A DNA stretch of 64,000 nt from Betaproteobacteria bacterium Ga0077526 (lineage in GTDB: Bacteria > Pseudomonadota > Gammaproteobacteria > Burkholderiales > Ga0077523). The translations under genes were made by a program, and so were the position numbers. The stretch lies in assembly GCA_001464765.1 (NCBI GenBank), contig LNDV01000029.1, forward strand, positions 1 through 64,000, read 5' to 3'. Below the pieces are notes generated by a model, which worked only from the letters and a program-made list of their open reading frames with translations, did not search any database and was not told where the DNA came from. Positions 26,393 to 35,180 of the stretch are shown here, one piece after another; position 1 is the stretch's first letter, and each line of letters begins with the position of its first letter.

Positions 26393-27304
26393 ATGAGTGA
26401 CCAGGCTCCGAAAGTCGTCGCCAAGGTGGTGGGCGGGCTGGGCAATCAGCTTTTCTGCTATGCCGCGGCGCGATCGGTCGCTGAGCGGGTCGGCGCGCAA
26501 CTGGTTCTGGATGTCGATTTCTTCCGCTCTGATGTGCGCTATGGGAGACAGTACCGACTCGACCGTTTCGCGTTGGCCCCACATGGCCTGCAGAGTTCGC
26601 GCCGCTGGCTGCCGCCGTCCATGGACCTCGGATGGTGGCGTATTCGCCGCAAGATCGCGAAACTCGGACTCGTGCCCGGAGTGTCATCCATCGTCGAACG
26701 AGATTCCAAGCGGTTCTATCCGGAACTCCTTTCGCTTGACGTCAGAGGTACCCTGCACCTCGACGGCTACTGGCAGGACGAACGCTACTTCCGACGCATC
26801 CGTCCGCTGCTGCTGACGGAATTGGCACCAGCCGCTCCGATCGACGCTCGCAATCGGTCGGTGGGACAGGAGATGTGTCGTAGCGGGTCCGTAGCGATTC
26901 ATTGCCGCCGCCATCATCATCGCCTGGCGGACGGGAGTATCCAGCAGGCGCGAGGGCGACCCGGTCTGGACGAGAACTACTACCGGGCCGCTCTGGATAC
27001 TCTGAGTGCGGCGGGAACGGTTGAACACCTCTATCTCTTCGGGGACGAGCCGCAATGGCTTCTGAACGCGCTGCCGTCTGGACTGCCGCGCACCCTCGTG
27101 GACTGGAATGCGGGCGCTGGTGGCGAAGTCCTCGATATGTGGTTGATGACGCAATGCCGATACTCTGTGGTGTCGAACAGTACGCTCTCGTGGTGGGGCG
27201 CGTGGCTGCGGGCCGAGACTGCCGGACGGGTCGTCGCCCCGGCTCCGCAGGATCTCGAGTACTGGGTGCCCAATTCTGCCGACTGGGTCGAGATTTCATG
27301 GTGA
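26393..27304 (+). CDS. Alpha-1,2-fucosyltransferase-like (GT11)
   Basis: 303 residues from the ATG at 26393; the frame continues upstream to 26333 but similarity begins at VVAKVVGGLGNQLFCYAAAR, the GT11 opening motif (GGLGNQLFxY). The donor motif is SVAIHCRRHHHR, which keeps HxRR but has HHH where most members have a GD, so substrate or activity may differ. LYLFGDEPQWL and the terminal VVSNSTLSWWGAWL segment are conserved. GT11 enzymes transfer fucose from GDP-fucose to galactose C2; no GDP-fucose genes are in the window, so the donor may come from elsewhere or be another 6-deoxyhexose. Confidence 0.8.
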   Translation: MSDQAPKVVAKVVGGLGNQLFCYAAARSVAERVGAQLVLDVDFFRSDVRYGRQYRLDRFALAPHGLQSSRRWLPPSMDLGWWRIRRKIAKLGLVPGVSSIVERDSKRFYPELLSLDVRGTLHLDGYWQDERYFRRIRPLLLTELAPAAPIDARNRSVGQEMCRSGSVAIHCRRHHHRLADGSIQQARGRPGLDENYYRAALDTLSAAGTVEHLYLFGDEPQWLLNALPSGLPRTLVDWNAGAGGEVLDMWLMTQCRYSVVSNSTLSWWGAWLRAETAGRVVAPAPQDLEYWVPNSADWVEISW

Positions 27305-27329
27305 CAAGGCGTCATGCCGAGGGATATGC

Positions 27330-28196
27330 GTGAGCACGCCGCTCGTCACCATCGCCCTGCCGGCCCGGAACTCCGCTGCCACGCTCGCCCTTACCTTGGC
27401 GTCGATCCGCTGGCAGACGCTCGCTTCCTGGGAACTCCTGCTGATGGACGACGGCTCGACGGACGACACCGTCGCGATCGCCCGGGCGGCGGGGGATGCC
27501 CGGATCGTCGTGCACTCCGACGGCCGTCATGCCGGGCTGGCGACGCGCCTCAATCAGGCCATCGATCTCGCGCGTGGCCGCTTTTTCGCCCGGATGGACG
27601 CCGACGACATCGCCTACCCGCAGCGCCTGCAGACCCAGTTCGACTTCCTCGAAGCGCACACCGAGGTGGACCTCGTGGCGGCGCGCGCGCTCGCCTTCCG
27701 CGATGCGGGCGAAGTGATCGGCCTTCTGCCCCATCGCGCCGTGCACGAGGAAATCTGCGCGCAGCCCTGGAGCGGCATTCCGATGCCGCATCCCACGTGG
27801 TTCGGGCGGATCGAATGGTTCCGGCGTCATCGCTATGGCGTCCCCGATGCACCGCGCGCCGAGGATCAGGAGCTGCTGATGCGCGCGGCGGACGTGAGCC
27901 GCTATGCCGCCTGCCCGGAAATCCTCCTCGGCTATCGGCAGGGGGACTACTCCGCGTCGCGCATGCTGAAGGGGCGGTTCGGCCGGTTGCAGGCGTACAC
28001 CCGACATGCGCGCGCACGCGGCGACAGCACGGGCGCCTTGCGCGCCACGCTCGTCGCCTGGGCGAAGGCAGGCGTGGACGTCCTGGCCGGGCTGCCGGGA
28101 TGCGATGCGCTGTTCTTCCGGCGGATCGGTGCGGCCCCGACCGACGAGCAGCGACGGGAATGGGACTCCCTGTGGCAGCGGCTGCGCGCAGCGTGA
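27330..28196 (+). CDS. Family 2 glycosyltransferase
   Basis: 288 residues from a GTG at 27330. GT2 motifs: PLVTIALPARNSAATL, LLMDDGSTDDTV near 39, ARMDADDIAYPQRL as the DxD site near 90, and IPMPHPTWFGRIEWFRRHRYG followed by AEDQELLMRAA, as in galactosyl/glucosyl transferases of O-antigen loci. The surrounding GC content rises from here rightward, so this gene begins the high-GC, co-directional half of the locus. It is followed 28 bases later by AsnB. Confidence 0.8.
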   Translation: MSTPLVTIALPARNSAATLALTLASIRWQTLASWELLLMDDGSTDDTVAIARAAGDARIVVHSDGRHAGLATRLNQAIDLARGRFFARMDADDIAYPQRLQTQFDFLEAHTEVDLVAARALAFRDAGEVIGLLPHRAVHEEICAQPWSGIPMPHPTWFGRIEWFRRHRYGVPDAPRAEDQELLMRAADVSRYAACPEILLGYRQGDYSASRMLKGRFGRLQAYTRHARARGDSTGALRATLVAWAKAGVDVLAGLPGCDALFFRRIGAAPTDEQRREWDSLWQRLRAA

Positions 28197-28224
28197 CCCG
28201 GCGCTTTCGCGAGGCGCGGCCCTG

Positions 28225-30195
28225 ATGTGCGGGTTCGCCGGCTTCTGGCGGGCGGGGCCCGTGGATCCGCAGGCCGCGACGCGGGCGGGTGAGGCGATGG
28301 CCGCCTCGCTCGTGCATCGCGGGCCGGACGATCAGGGTCTGTGGCTCGACGCGGCCGCAGGCATCACGCTCGCCCATCGACGCCTGTCGATCCTCGACCT
28401 CTCGCCCGAAGGCCATCAGCCGATGCTCTCGTCGAGCGGCCGGCTGGTGATCGCCTTCAACGGCGAGATCTACAACTTCGGCGAACTGCGCGCCGAGCTG
28501 GAAGCCTCCGGGCACTCGACGCCCTGGCGCGGGCACTCCGATACGGAGGTGATGCTCGCCGCTTTCGAACGCTGGGGCGTGGAGGCCGCGCTCGAGCGGA
28601 TGGTGGGCATGTTCGCCTTCGCCCTCTGGGACCGCGAAGCGCGCACCCTCACCCTCGCGCGGGACCGGTTCGGCGAGAAGCCGCTCTACTACGGCTGGTC
28701 GGGCGGGCTGCTGCTGTTCTCCTCGGAACTGAAGGCCTTCCGCGCCCATCCCGATTTCCGCGCAAGCCTCGACCGCGAGGCGTTGTCGCTCTACGTCCGC
28801 CATGCGTGCATTCCGGCGCCGAGGTCCATCTACACCGGGGTGTCGAAACTCGCGCCGGGGCACGTCGTCCGGTACTCCGGGCAGCACCTTGCCGAGGCCC
28901 GGTCGCCCTCGCCGACCGCGTACTGGTCGCTTGGCGAGGCCATACGTGATGCCCGGTCGGACCCGTTCCGCGGCACGCAGAACGAGGCGGCCGAAGCACT
29001 GCACTCCCTCCTCAGCAATGCCGTGAAGGCGCAGATGGTGGCAGACGTGCCGCTGGGCGCTTTCCTGTCCGGCGGGATCGACTCGTCGACGGTCGTCGCG
29101 CTGATGCAATCGCAGAGCGCCCGCTCGGTGCGCACCTTCACCATCGGATTCCGCGAGGGCGACTACGACGAGGCCGCGGACGCGCGCGCGGTGGCCACGC
29201 ACCTCGGCACGGATCACACGGAATGGATCCTCTCGCCGGAGGAGGCCCGCAGCGCGGTGCCGCGCCTGCCGATGCTCTACGACGAACCCTTTGCCGATTC
29301 GTCGCAGATCCCCACGCATCTGGTCGCGGGACTCGCGCGGCAGCACGTCACGGTGAGTCTGTCCGGCGATGCAGGCGACGAGATCTTCGGCGGCTACAAC
29401 CGGCACCGGCTCGCGAATCGACTCGGCCGTCTCGGCGAGCAGTTTCCTGCCGGGCTGCGCCGTTCCGCGGCAAGCCTGCTCCGTTCCGTGCCGCCGGCGG
29501 GCTGGGATCGGCTGGCGCGTGGCGGCGCCAAGCTGCTTCCGCAACTGAAACGCCACAAGGCGGTGGGCGATCGGATTCACAAGCTCGCCGGGGTGCTCGG
29601 AGCGGAGAGCGCCGCGCAGCTCTACGAGCAGCTGACGAGTTTCTGGGGCGCCGATCTCGTGGCGGGCCATCGCGGCGGGCCCAGCGGGTGGCTGACGGCC
29701 GACCCCCCGCCGTCGCTGTCCCTGCCCGAGCGGATGATGTTTCTCGACACGCTCGGCTATCTGCCGGACGACATCCTCGTGAAGGTCGATCGTGCCGCGA
29801 TGGGCGTGAGTCTGGAGACGCGGGTGCCGTTTCTCGATCACCGCGTCGCGGCGTTCGCCTGGCGGCTTCCGGTCGGGCACAAGGTCGACGATCGCCGGGG
29901 CAAGAAGATCCTGCGCGACGTGCTCTACCGCCACGTGCCCGCCGCGCTGGTCGAGCGACCCAAGATGGGATTCGGCATTCCGCTCGACGCGTGGCTACGC
30001 GGGCCGCTCCGGGCCTGGGCGGATTCGCTGCTGGACGAAGGGCGTCTGCGCCGCGAGGGATTCTTCGATGCGGCCGCCGTGCGCCGATGCTGGAGCGAGC
30101 ATCTCGCGGGTACGCGCAACTGGCAGCACCGGCTTTGGGTCGTGCTAATGTTCGAAGCATGGCTCGACACCTGGAGCGGGGGGCTCGTCGCTTGA
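28225..30195 (+). CDS. asnB: Asparagine synthase-like glutamine amidotransferase
   Basis: 656 residues starting with MCGFAGFW, so the Cys2 nucleophile of the Ntn glutaminase domain is in place (about 1-200, with LVHRGPDDQG and AFNGEIYNF). The synthetase domain follows, with the PP-loop LSGGIDSS near 270 and FTIGFREGDYDEA. Free-standing AsnB makes asparagine, but paralogs in polysaccharide and PEP-CTERM loci (WbpS, exosortase-linked AsnB) are thought to amidate a sugar or other group. Given the context, that modification role is the better guess. The next gene starts within its stop (TTGA). Confidence 0.85.
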   Translation: MCGFAGFWRAGPVDPQAATRAGEAMAASLVHRGPDDQGLWLDAAAGITLAHRRLSILDLSPEGHQPMLSSSGRLVIAFNGEIYNFGELRAELEASGHSTPWRGHSDTEVMLAAFERWGVEAALERMVGMFAFALWDREARTLTLARDRFGEKPLYYGWSGGLLLFSSELKAFRAHPDFRASLDREALSLYVRHACIPAPRSIYTGVSKLAPGHVVRYSGQHLAEARSPSPTAYWSLGEAIRDARSDPFRGTQNEAAEALHSLLSNAVKAQMVADVPLGAFLSGGIDSSTVVALMQSQSARSVRTFTIGFREGDYDEAADARAVATHLGTDHTEWILSPEEARSAVPRLPMLYDEPFADSSQIPTHLVAGLARQHVTVSLSGDAGDEIFGGYNRHRLANRLGRLGEQFPAGLRRSAASLLRSVPPAGWDRLARGGAKLLPQLKRHKAVGDRIHKLAGVLGAESAAQLYEQLTSFWGADLVAGHRGGPSGWLTADPPPSLSLPERMMFLDTLGYLPDDILVKVDRAAMGVSLETRVPFLDHRVAAFAWRLPVGHKVDDRRGKKILRDVLYRHVPAALVERPKMGFGIPLDAWLRGPLRAWADSLLDEGRLRREGFFDAAAVRRCWSEHLAGTRNWQHRLWVVLMFEAWLDTWSGGLVA

Positions 30196-31382
30196 GTGCG
30201 CCGCGGCTGCTGTTCCTCATCAGCGAGGACTGGTTCTTCTGCTCCCATCGCCTGCCGCTCGCCATCGCCGCGCGCGAGGCCGGGTTCCATGTCACGGTCG
30301 CCACGCGGGTCGGCAAGGATGCCGAGCGCATCCGCGCCGCCGGCCTCGAACTGATTCCCCTGCACTGGTCCCGTCGCAGCACCCATCCGCTGAGGGAACT
30401 CGCCGCGCTGCGCGAAGTCATCGGCGTCTTCCGCAAGGTGCGGCCGCACATCGTGCACCAGGTGGCCATCAAGCCGGTGCTCTACGGTTCGGTCGCGGCG
30501 CGCGTGACGCGCGTGCCGATCATCATCAACGCCGTGGCGGGGCTGGGTTATGTCTTCGCGTCGCAGGACCTCAAGGCCCGGATGCTTCGCCCGATTCTGC
30601 GAGCCGCATTCCATCTGCTGCTCGATCGCCACAACGCGCGCCTCATTCTGCAGAACCGTGACGACGCCGAGCAGTTCACGCGGGAGCGGATCGTCGACCG
30701 GTCCCGTGTGACGCTCATCCGCGGTTCCGGCGTCGACCCGTCGCGCTTCACCGTCGTCCTCGAACCGGAGGGCCCGCCGCTGGTCGTTCTGCCCGCGCGC
30801 ATGCTGCGCGACAAGGGGGTGGAAGAGTTCGTGGCTGCGGCGCGCACGTTGCTGCGCGATGGGATTCGGGCCCGCTTCGCCCTGGTGGGTTCGCCCGACC
30901 CGGAGAACCTCGCCTGCATCCCAGAGACACAGTTGACCGAGTGGCAGGCCGAGGGCGTCATCGAGTACTGGGGCTGGTGCAACGACATGATTCCGGTGTT
31001 CCAGCAGGCCCATGTCGTGTGCCTGCCGTCCTATCGCGAAGGATTGCCCAAGGCGCTGATCGAGGCCGCCGCCTGCGGCCGGGCGATCGTCACGACGGAT
31101 GTGCCGGGCTGCCGCGAAGTCGTGACCGACGGCGATAACGGGCTGCTGGTCCCTGCTCGCGATGCCGACAGCCTCACTCGCGCGCTGCGCCGGCTCATCG
31201 AGGACGCGGCGCTGCGTCAGGCGATGGGGCGTCGCGGCCGTGAACGGGCGGAGCAGGAGTTCTCCATGAGCCGCGTCATCGCCGAGACGTTCGCGCTCTA
31301 CCGCAGCGCCATGAACGAGGCCGGCGACCGGGTTCCGCCATTGACCGGTGCGGGGGTGTCCGCCACCCGCGCGGAACGATGA
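30192..31382 (+). CDS. Family 4 glycosyltransferase
   Basis: 396 residues from a TTG at 30192 overlapping the AsnB stop, with GGAG and a G-run 9-15 bases upstream; an ATG at 30159 inside asnB is an alternative. GT-B fold: LLFLISEDWFFCSHRLPLA at the N-terminal domain, then VVLPARMLRDKGVEEFVAAA, VVCLPSYREGLPKALIEAAACGRAIVTTD with the E-x7-E motif at the donor site. It resembles WbpH/WbnH-like and PglA-like enzymes that add the second or later sugar of the repeat unit. Overlaps the next gene by ATGA. Confidence 0.83.
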   Translation: MSAPRLLFLISEDWFFCSHRLPLAIAAREAGFHVTVATRVGKDAERIRAAGLELIPLHWSRRSTHPLRELAALREVIGVFRKVRPHIVHQVAIKPVLYGSVAARVTRVPIIINAVAGLGYVFASQDLKARMLRPILRAAFHLLLDRHNARLILQNRDDAEQFTRERIVDRSRVTLIRGSGVDPSRFTVVLEPEGPPLVVLPARMLRDKGVEEFVAAARTLLRDGIRARFALVGSPDPENLACIPETQLTEWQAEGVIEYWGWCNDMIPVFQQAHVVCLPSYREGLPKALIEAAACGRAIVTTDVPGCREVVTDGDNGLLVPARDADSLTRALRRLIEDAALRQAMGRRGRERAEQEFSMSRVIAETFALYRSAMNEAGDRVPPLTGAGVSATRAER

Positions 31383-32371
31383 CCGGGCTTGTCGCGGCTG
31401 TCCTTGGTGGCGGCGTGTGCTTCGTCGTCCTGTGGTGGCTCCTGCGGTCCGGCCGTGCCGCCATCGCCCTCGATCGTCCGAACGAGCGATCGCTGCACAG
31501 CCAGCCGATTCCCAGGGTGGGCGGGCTCGGCATCATGGCGGGAGCGCTGCCTGCGCTGGCCGTGTCCGGCGTGCCCTGGGTGTTGCCGACGGCGGCGCTG
31601 ATGCTGTCGGTCGTGTCGTTTGCCGATGACCGAAAGGGATTGCCCATCGGCATGCGCTTCGGCGCGCACTTTGCGGCCGCCGCGGCACTGCTGGCGCTGG
31701 GCCTGCCGGCCGGTCACCTCGGCTGGTGGCTGCCGATCGTCGCCGTGGCCGTCGTCTGGATGACCAACCTCTACAACTTCATGGACGGTTCGGATGGCCT
31801 TGCGGGCGGCATGGCGCTGTTCGGGTTCGGCGCCTGCGCCGTTGCGGCCCAGTCCGTCGGGGACACGGCGCTCGCCGCCGGCGCCGTCGGGATCGCCGCG
31901 GCGGCCGGCGCGTTTCTCGTGTTCAACTTCCATCCCGCCCGGGTCTTCATGGGGGACGCAGGGTCGATCCCGCTGGGCTTTCTCGCGGCGGCGCTGGGGC
32001 TCGTGGGATGGGCGCGGGGCCACTGGCCGCTATGGTTTCCCGTCGTCGTGTTCGGTCCCTTCGCGGCCGATGCGACGGTCACGCTACTGCGCCGCATGCT
32101 CCGGGGAGAACGCTTCTGGCGTCCCCACCGCACCCACTACTACCAGCGGCTGGTGCAACTGGGCTGGGGACATCGGCGCACGGCGCTGGCCGCGTATGGG
32201 CTGATGGTGCTTTCCGCGGCTGCCGCCCTGGTCGCGAAAGGGCAGGGGATGGGCCTCCAGATCCTGCTTCTGGCGGCGCTGGCGGTTGTCTACGTCGCCG
32301 CGGGCATTGCCGTCGACACCGCCTGGGGACGCTTCGTACGGTCGCAGGCGGCGAACGGGGCGTCGCATTGA
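31379..32371 (+). CDS. Undecaprenyl-phosphate sugar-1-phosphate transferase, WbpL/WecA-like
   Basis: 330 residues and around 10 transmembrane helices, in the MraY/WecA (GT4-type polyprenol) family. Signatures: VGGLGIMAG near 47, WMTNLYNFMDGSDGLAGGM near 136-154 (catalytic Asp-rich loop), FNFHPARVFMGDAGSIPLGF, and WRPHRTHYYQRLVQLG (HxHR-like). It starts glycan synthesis by moving an N-acetylated sugar phosphate from a UDP-sugar to undecaprenyl phosphate at the inner membrane. The pairing with the WbpM-like dehydratase suggests QuiNAc, FucNAc or GlcNAc as first sugar. Confidence 0.87.
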   Translation: MTGLVAAVLGGGVCFVVLWWLLRSGRAAIALDRPNERSLHSQPIPRVGGLGIMAGALPALAVSGVPWVLPTAALMLSVVSFADDRKGLPIGMRFGAHFAAAAALLALGLPAGHLGWWLPIVAVAVVWMTNLYNFMDGSDGLAGGMALFGFGACAVAAQSVGDTALAAGAVGIAAAAGAFLVFNFHPARVFMGDAGSIPLGFLAAALGLVGWARGHWPLWFPVVVFGPFAADATVTLLRRMLRGERFWRPHRTHYYQRLVQLGWGHRRTALAAYGLMVLSAAAALVAKGQGMGLQILLLAALAVVYVAAGIAVDTAWGRFVRSQAANGASH

Positions 32372-32405
32372 CTGTCGGAAGCGGGCACCGCGCCTGGCGG
32401 GCGCG

Positions 32406-32434
32406 TTGTGGAGGCGGCACCCCGTCTCTACAAT
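32406..32434 (+). promoter_or_regulatory. Sigma-70-like promoter before the WbpM-like gene
   Basis: TTGTGG (32406-32411) and TACAAT (32429-32434) are separated by 17 bases in the 188-base gap after the WbpL-like gene. The -10 matches consensus at 5 of 6 positions, the -35 is weak. It would allow the last operon segment to be transcribed separately. Confidence 0.4.
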
Positions 32435-32519
32435 TTGCCGGCGGCGTTTCCCGGCTTCGCGGGCCGGGCGACAATGACGCCGGCGTCTGCGGCGCCCCCC
32501 TCCAGGAGGAACGACATCG

Positions 32520-32555
32520 ATGAACGACCGGCAGCCCCGGCAGTTTCCGGGATGA
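32520..32555 (+). CDS. Possible 11-residue leader peptide
   Basis: ATG at 32520 opens an 11-codon frame (MNDRQPRQFPG) ending at TGA 32553-32555. It has the best ribosome binding site in the area, AGGAGG at 32504-32509, 10 bases upstream. The stop overlaps an ATG (ATGACCATTTGA, 32552-32563), whose TGA overlaps the TTG start of the WbpM-like gene at 32560. It may couple ribosome entry to the downstream gene, or be a remnant start of that gene after a frame change. Confidence 0.35.
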   Translation: MNDRQPRQFPG

Positions 32556-32559
32556 CCAT

Positions 32560-34428
32560 TTGAACAACCTCAAGGCGTTCGGCCGCAATTTCACCGCCTT
32601 TGCGCACGACATCCTCGCCTGCGCCCTGGCCTGGATCGCGGCCTTCCTGCTGCGCTTCAACTTCGAGGTGCCGGTCGAGTTCCAGGCGAGCATGTGGTCG
32701 AAGCTCCTGTGGATCGTGCCCGCGCAGGCGGCCATCTTCTGGCGGCTGAGTCTCTACCGGGGTCTGTGGCGCTACGCGAGCATCACGGACTTCCGGCGCA
32801 TCCTCGTGGCCGCCGGCATGGGCGCCACGACGATCGCCTTCGTGCTGTTCTTCTTCCAGCTCCGGGAAACCCCGCGCTCCACGCTGATCCTCTACCCGAT
32901 CCTGCTCTCCGTCCTCATGGGCGGCAGCCGCATCCTCTACCGCGCGTGGAAGGAAGGCCATCTCGTGCGGCTGTCGCGCCTCGATGCCAAGCGGGTCGTC
33001 GTGCTCGGGGCCGGCAGCGCGGCGGCGCGCCTGCTGGAGACCGTGGCGCGCAGCGAGGACTGGCTGGTGGTGGGCCTGCTCGACGACGACTCGGGCAAGC
33101 AGGGCCGCGAGATCCACGGCGTGAAGGTCGTCGGCAAGCTCGACGACCTGCCGCGGCTCGCGCAGACAATGGACCTCGCGCTGGCGGTGATCGCGCTGCC
33201 CGGCCAGGCGCACGGCGTTCGCAAGCGCGCGATCGCGCTTTGCCGCGAAGCCGACGTGAAGGTCATGACCGTGCCTTCGTACGAGGACTTCGTCTCGGGG
33301 CGCGTCAGCCTGTCCGCGGTGCGGCCGGTCGAAGTGGACGATCTGCTCGGCCGGGACCCGGTCCAACTCGACGACAGCGGTCTGCGCCAGTGGATACGGG
33401 GTTCGGTGGTGATGGTCACGGGGGCCGGCGGCTCCATCGGCTCGGAGCTGTGCCGCCAGATCGCCCGCTACGAGCCGCACACGCTGGTGCTGTTCGAGCA
33501 GAGCGAGTTCGCGCTCTATACGATCGAGCAGGAGTTCTCGCAGCGCCAACTTGCCACCCGGCTCGTGTGCATCCTGGGCGACGTGAAGGACGACGACCGC
33601 CTGAACGCCGTCATGGCGCAGTGGCGGCCCGCGGCAGTCTTCCATGCGGCCGCCTACAAGCACGTGCCCATGGTCGAGACCGCCAATGCCTGGGAAGGCG
33701 TGCGCAACAATGTGCTCGGCACCTGGCGCACCGCCCGGGCCGCGGCAGCGCACGGCGTGGACAAGTTCGTCCTGATCTCCACCGACAAGGCCGTGAATCC
33801 CACGAGTGTCATGGGCACCAGCAAGCGACTCGCCGAGATGATCTGCCAGTCGCTGCAGACGACCTCGCGCACGCGCTTCGTCACGGTCCGCTTCGGCAAC
33901 GTTCTCGGCAGCACCGGGAGCGTGATCCCGAAATTCCGCGACCAGATCGCCGCGGGCGGGCCGGTCACCGTCACCCATCAGGACATGACGCGGTACTTCA
34001 TGTCGATCCCGGAGGCCTCGCAGCTGGTGCTGCAGGCGGGGCTCATGGGCAAGGGCGGCGAGATCTTCATCCTCGACATGGGCGAGCCGGTGAAGATCGT
34101 CGATCTCGCGCGCGAGATGATCCGGCTGTCCGGCCTGTCCGAGGAGGACATCCGCATCGTCTTCACCGGGCTGCGGCCTGGCGAGAAGCTGTTCGAGGAG
34201 GTGCTGGCCGACGACGAGGCCACGCTGCCCACGCCGCATCCCAAGCTGCGCATCGCCCGCTCGCGCGATGCCACGCCGGGACTGCAGGAGGAACTCGGGC
34301 GCTGGTTCGAAGTGGTGACGCGCGGCGATGACGAGGTGCGCGAAGCCCTGCAGCGATGGGTGCCGGAGTACACGCCCGTGGCCGGCGCTCCCGCGGTCGA
34401 TGCCGTGGCGAGCTCCCGCGCCGCGTGA
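32560..34428 (+). CDS. WbpM/CapD-like nucleotide-sugar 4,6-dehydratase
   Basis: 622 residues from TTG at 32560; the frame is closed upstream by TGA at 32521, and the next Met is at residue 45, so this start fits the family N-terminus. It has four N-terminal membrane helices (DILACALAWIAAFLLRF onward), a first Rossmann domain with VVVLGAGSAAARLLE near residue 150, and a second SDR domain beginning VVMVTGAGGSIGSELCRQIA near 285. The catalytic region has LISTDKAVNPTSVMGTSKR, where Met replaces the usual Tyr, as in WbpM. It converts UDP-GlcNAc to UDP-4-keto-6-deoxy-GlcNAc for QuiNAc or FucNAc-type sugars. Downstream gene start overlaps as GTGA. Confidence 0.88.
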   Translation: MNNLKAFGRNFTAFAHDILACALAWIAAFLLRFNFEVPVEFQASMWSKLLWIVPAQAAIFWRLSLYRGLWRYASITDFRRILVAAGMGATTIAFVLFFFQLRETPRSTLILYPILLSVLMGGSRILYRAWKEGHLVRLSRLDAKRVVVLGAGSAAARLLETVARSEDWLVVGLLDDDSGKQGREIHGVKVVGKLDDLPRLAQTMDLALAVIALPGQAHGVRKRAIALCREADVKVMTVPSYEDFVSGRVSLSAVRPVEVDDLLGRDPVQLDDSGLRQWIRGSVVMVTGAGGSIGSELCRQIARYEPHTLVLFEQSEFALYTIEQEFSQRQLATRLVCILGDVKDDDRLNAVMAQWRPAAVFHAAAYKHVPMVETANAWEGVRNNVLGTWRTARAAAAHGVDKFVLISTDKAVNPTSVMGTSKRLAEMICQSLQTTSRTRFVTVRFGNVLGSTGSVIPKFRDQIAAGGPVTVTHQDMTRYFMSIPEASQLVLQAGLMGKGGEIFILDMGEPVKIVDLAREMIRLSGLSEEDIRIVFTGLRPGEKLFEEVLADDEATLPTPHPKLRIARSRDATPGLQEELGRWFEVVTRGDDEVREALQRWVPEYTPVAGAPAVDAVASSRAA

Positions 34429-35180
34429 AGCTCTCCGTCATCGTCATCACGAAGAACGAGGAGGCGGCGATCGCCCGCTGCCTCGCCTCCGTACGCTTTG
34501 CCGACGAAATCATCGTCGTCGATTCCGGCAGCACGGATCGCACCGTGGCACTTGCCGAGGCCGCGGGCGCGAAAGTCACCGTCACGCCGGACTGGCCCGG
34601 CTTCGGGCCGCAGAAGAATCGCGCCCTGGCTCTCGCCGGCGGCGACTGGGTGTTCTCCATCGATGCCGACGAGTGGGTGGAGCCGGCGCTGGCGGAGGAG
34701 ATCCGATCGGCCGTCAGCCGCGCCGGGGACGTCGTTGCCTACGAACTGCCTCGCTCTTCCAGTTTCTGCGGACGGGAGATGCGGCATTCCGGGTGGTGGC
34801 CGGACCACATCCTGCGACTGTTCCGCCGAGACTGCGCAAGGTTCTCCGACGACATCGTGCACGAGCGGGTGGTGGCTGACGGTCCGGTGGGCAGACTGTC
34901 CCACCCCCTGCGCCACGAGTCGTTCGTGAATCTGCACGAGGTCGTCGACAAGATGAACCGGTACTCCACCGCGGGGGCGCAGATGCGCGCAGCGCGCGGG
35001 AAGGGCGGTTCGGTGTCGGGCGCGGTGTTCCACGGGCTCTGGGCGTTCCTGCGCACCTATGTGTTTCGCGCAGGTTTCCTCGATGGCAGGGAAGGCTTCG
35101 TACTCGCCGTCGCCAACGCCGAGGGCACCTACTACCGGTATCTCAAGGCGTGGCTCGCCCAGCGGGACGCGGGGCGATGA
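34425..35180 (+). CDS. WaaE/KdtX-like family 2 glycosyltransferase
   Basis: 251 residues, the usual WaaE length, from a GTG at 34425 overlapping the WbpM-like stop. Motifs: KLSVIVITKNEEAAIARCLASV, IIVVDSGSTDRTVALAEAAGAKV, GPQKNRALALAGGDWVFSIDADEWV (DxD), and GWWPDHILRLFRRD followed by VHERVV, typical of lipopolysaccharide core glucosyltransferases. It suggests that part of the product is LPS core/O-antigen. Overlaps the next gene by ATGA. Confidence 0.84.
   Translation: MKLSVIVITKNEEAAIARCLASVRFADEIIVVDSGSTDRTVALAEAAGAKVTVTPDWPGFGPQKNRALALAGGDWVFSIDADEWVEPALAEEIRSAVSRAGDVVAYELPRSSSFCGREMRHSGWWPDHILRLFRRDCARFSDDIVHERVVADGPVGRLSHPLRHESFVNLHEVVDKMNRYSTAGAQMRAARGKGGSVSGAVFHGLWAFLRTYVFRAGFLDGREGFVLAVANAEGTYYRYLKAWLAQRDAGR

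Noticed and set aside
27550..29934. Minus-strand open frame of 794 codons
   Set aside because: Antisense to the GT2 and AsnB genes; Arg/Pro/Gly-rich shadow of high-GC coding DNA with no domain.
32428..34239. Minus-strand open frame of 603 codons
   Set aside because: Antisense of the WbpM-like gene, Arg/His/Asp-rich shadow; the plus-strand gene has strong family motifs.
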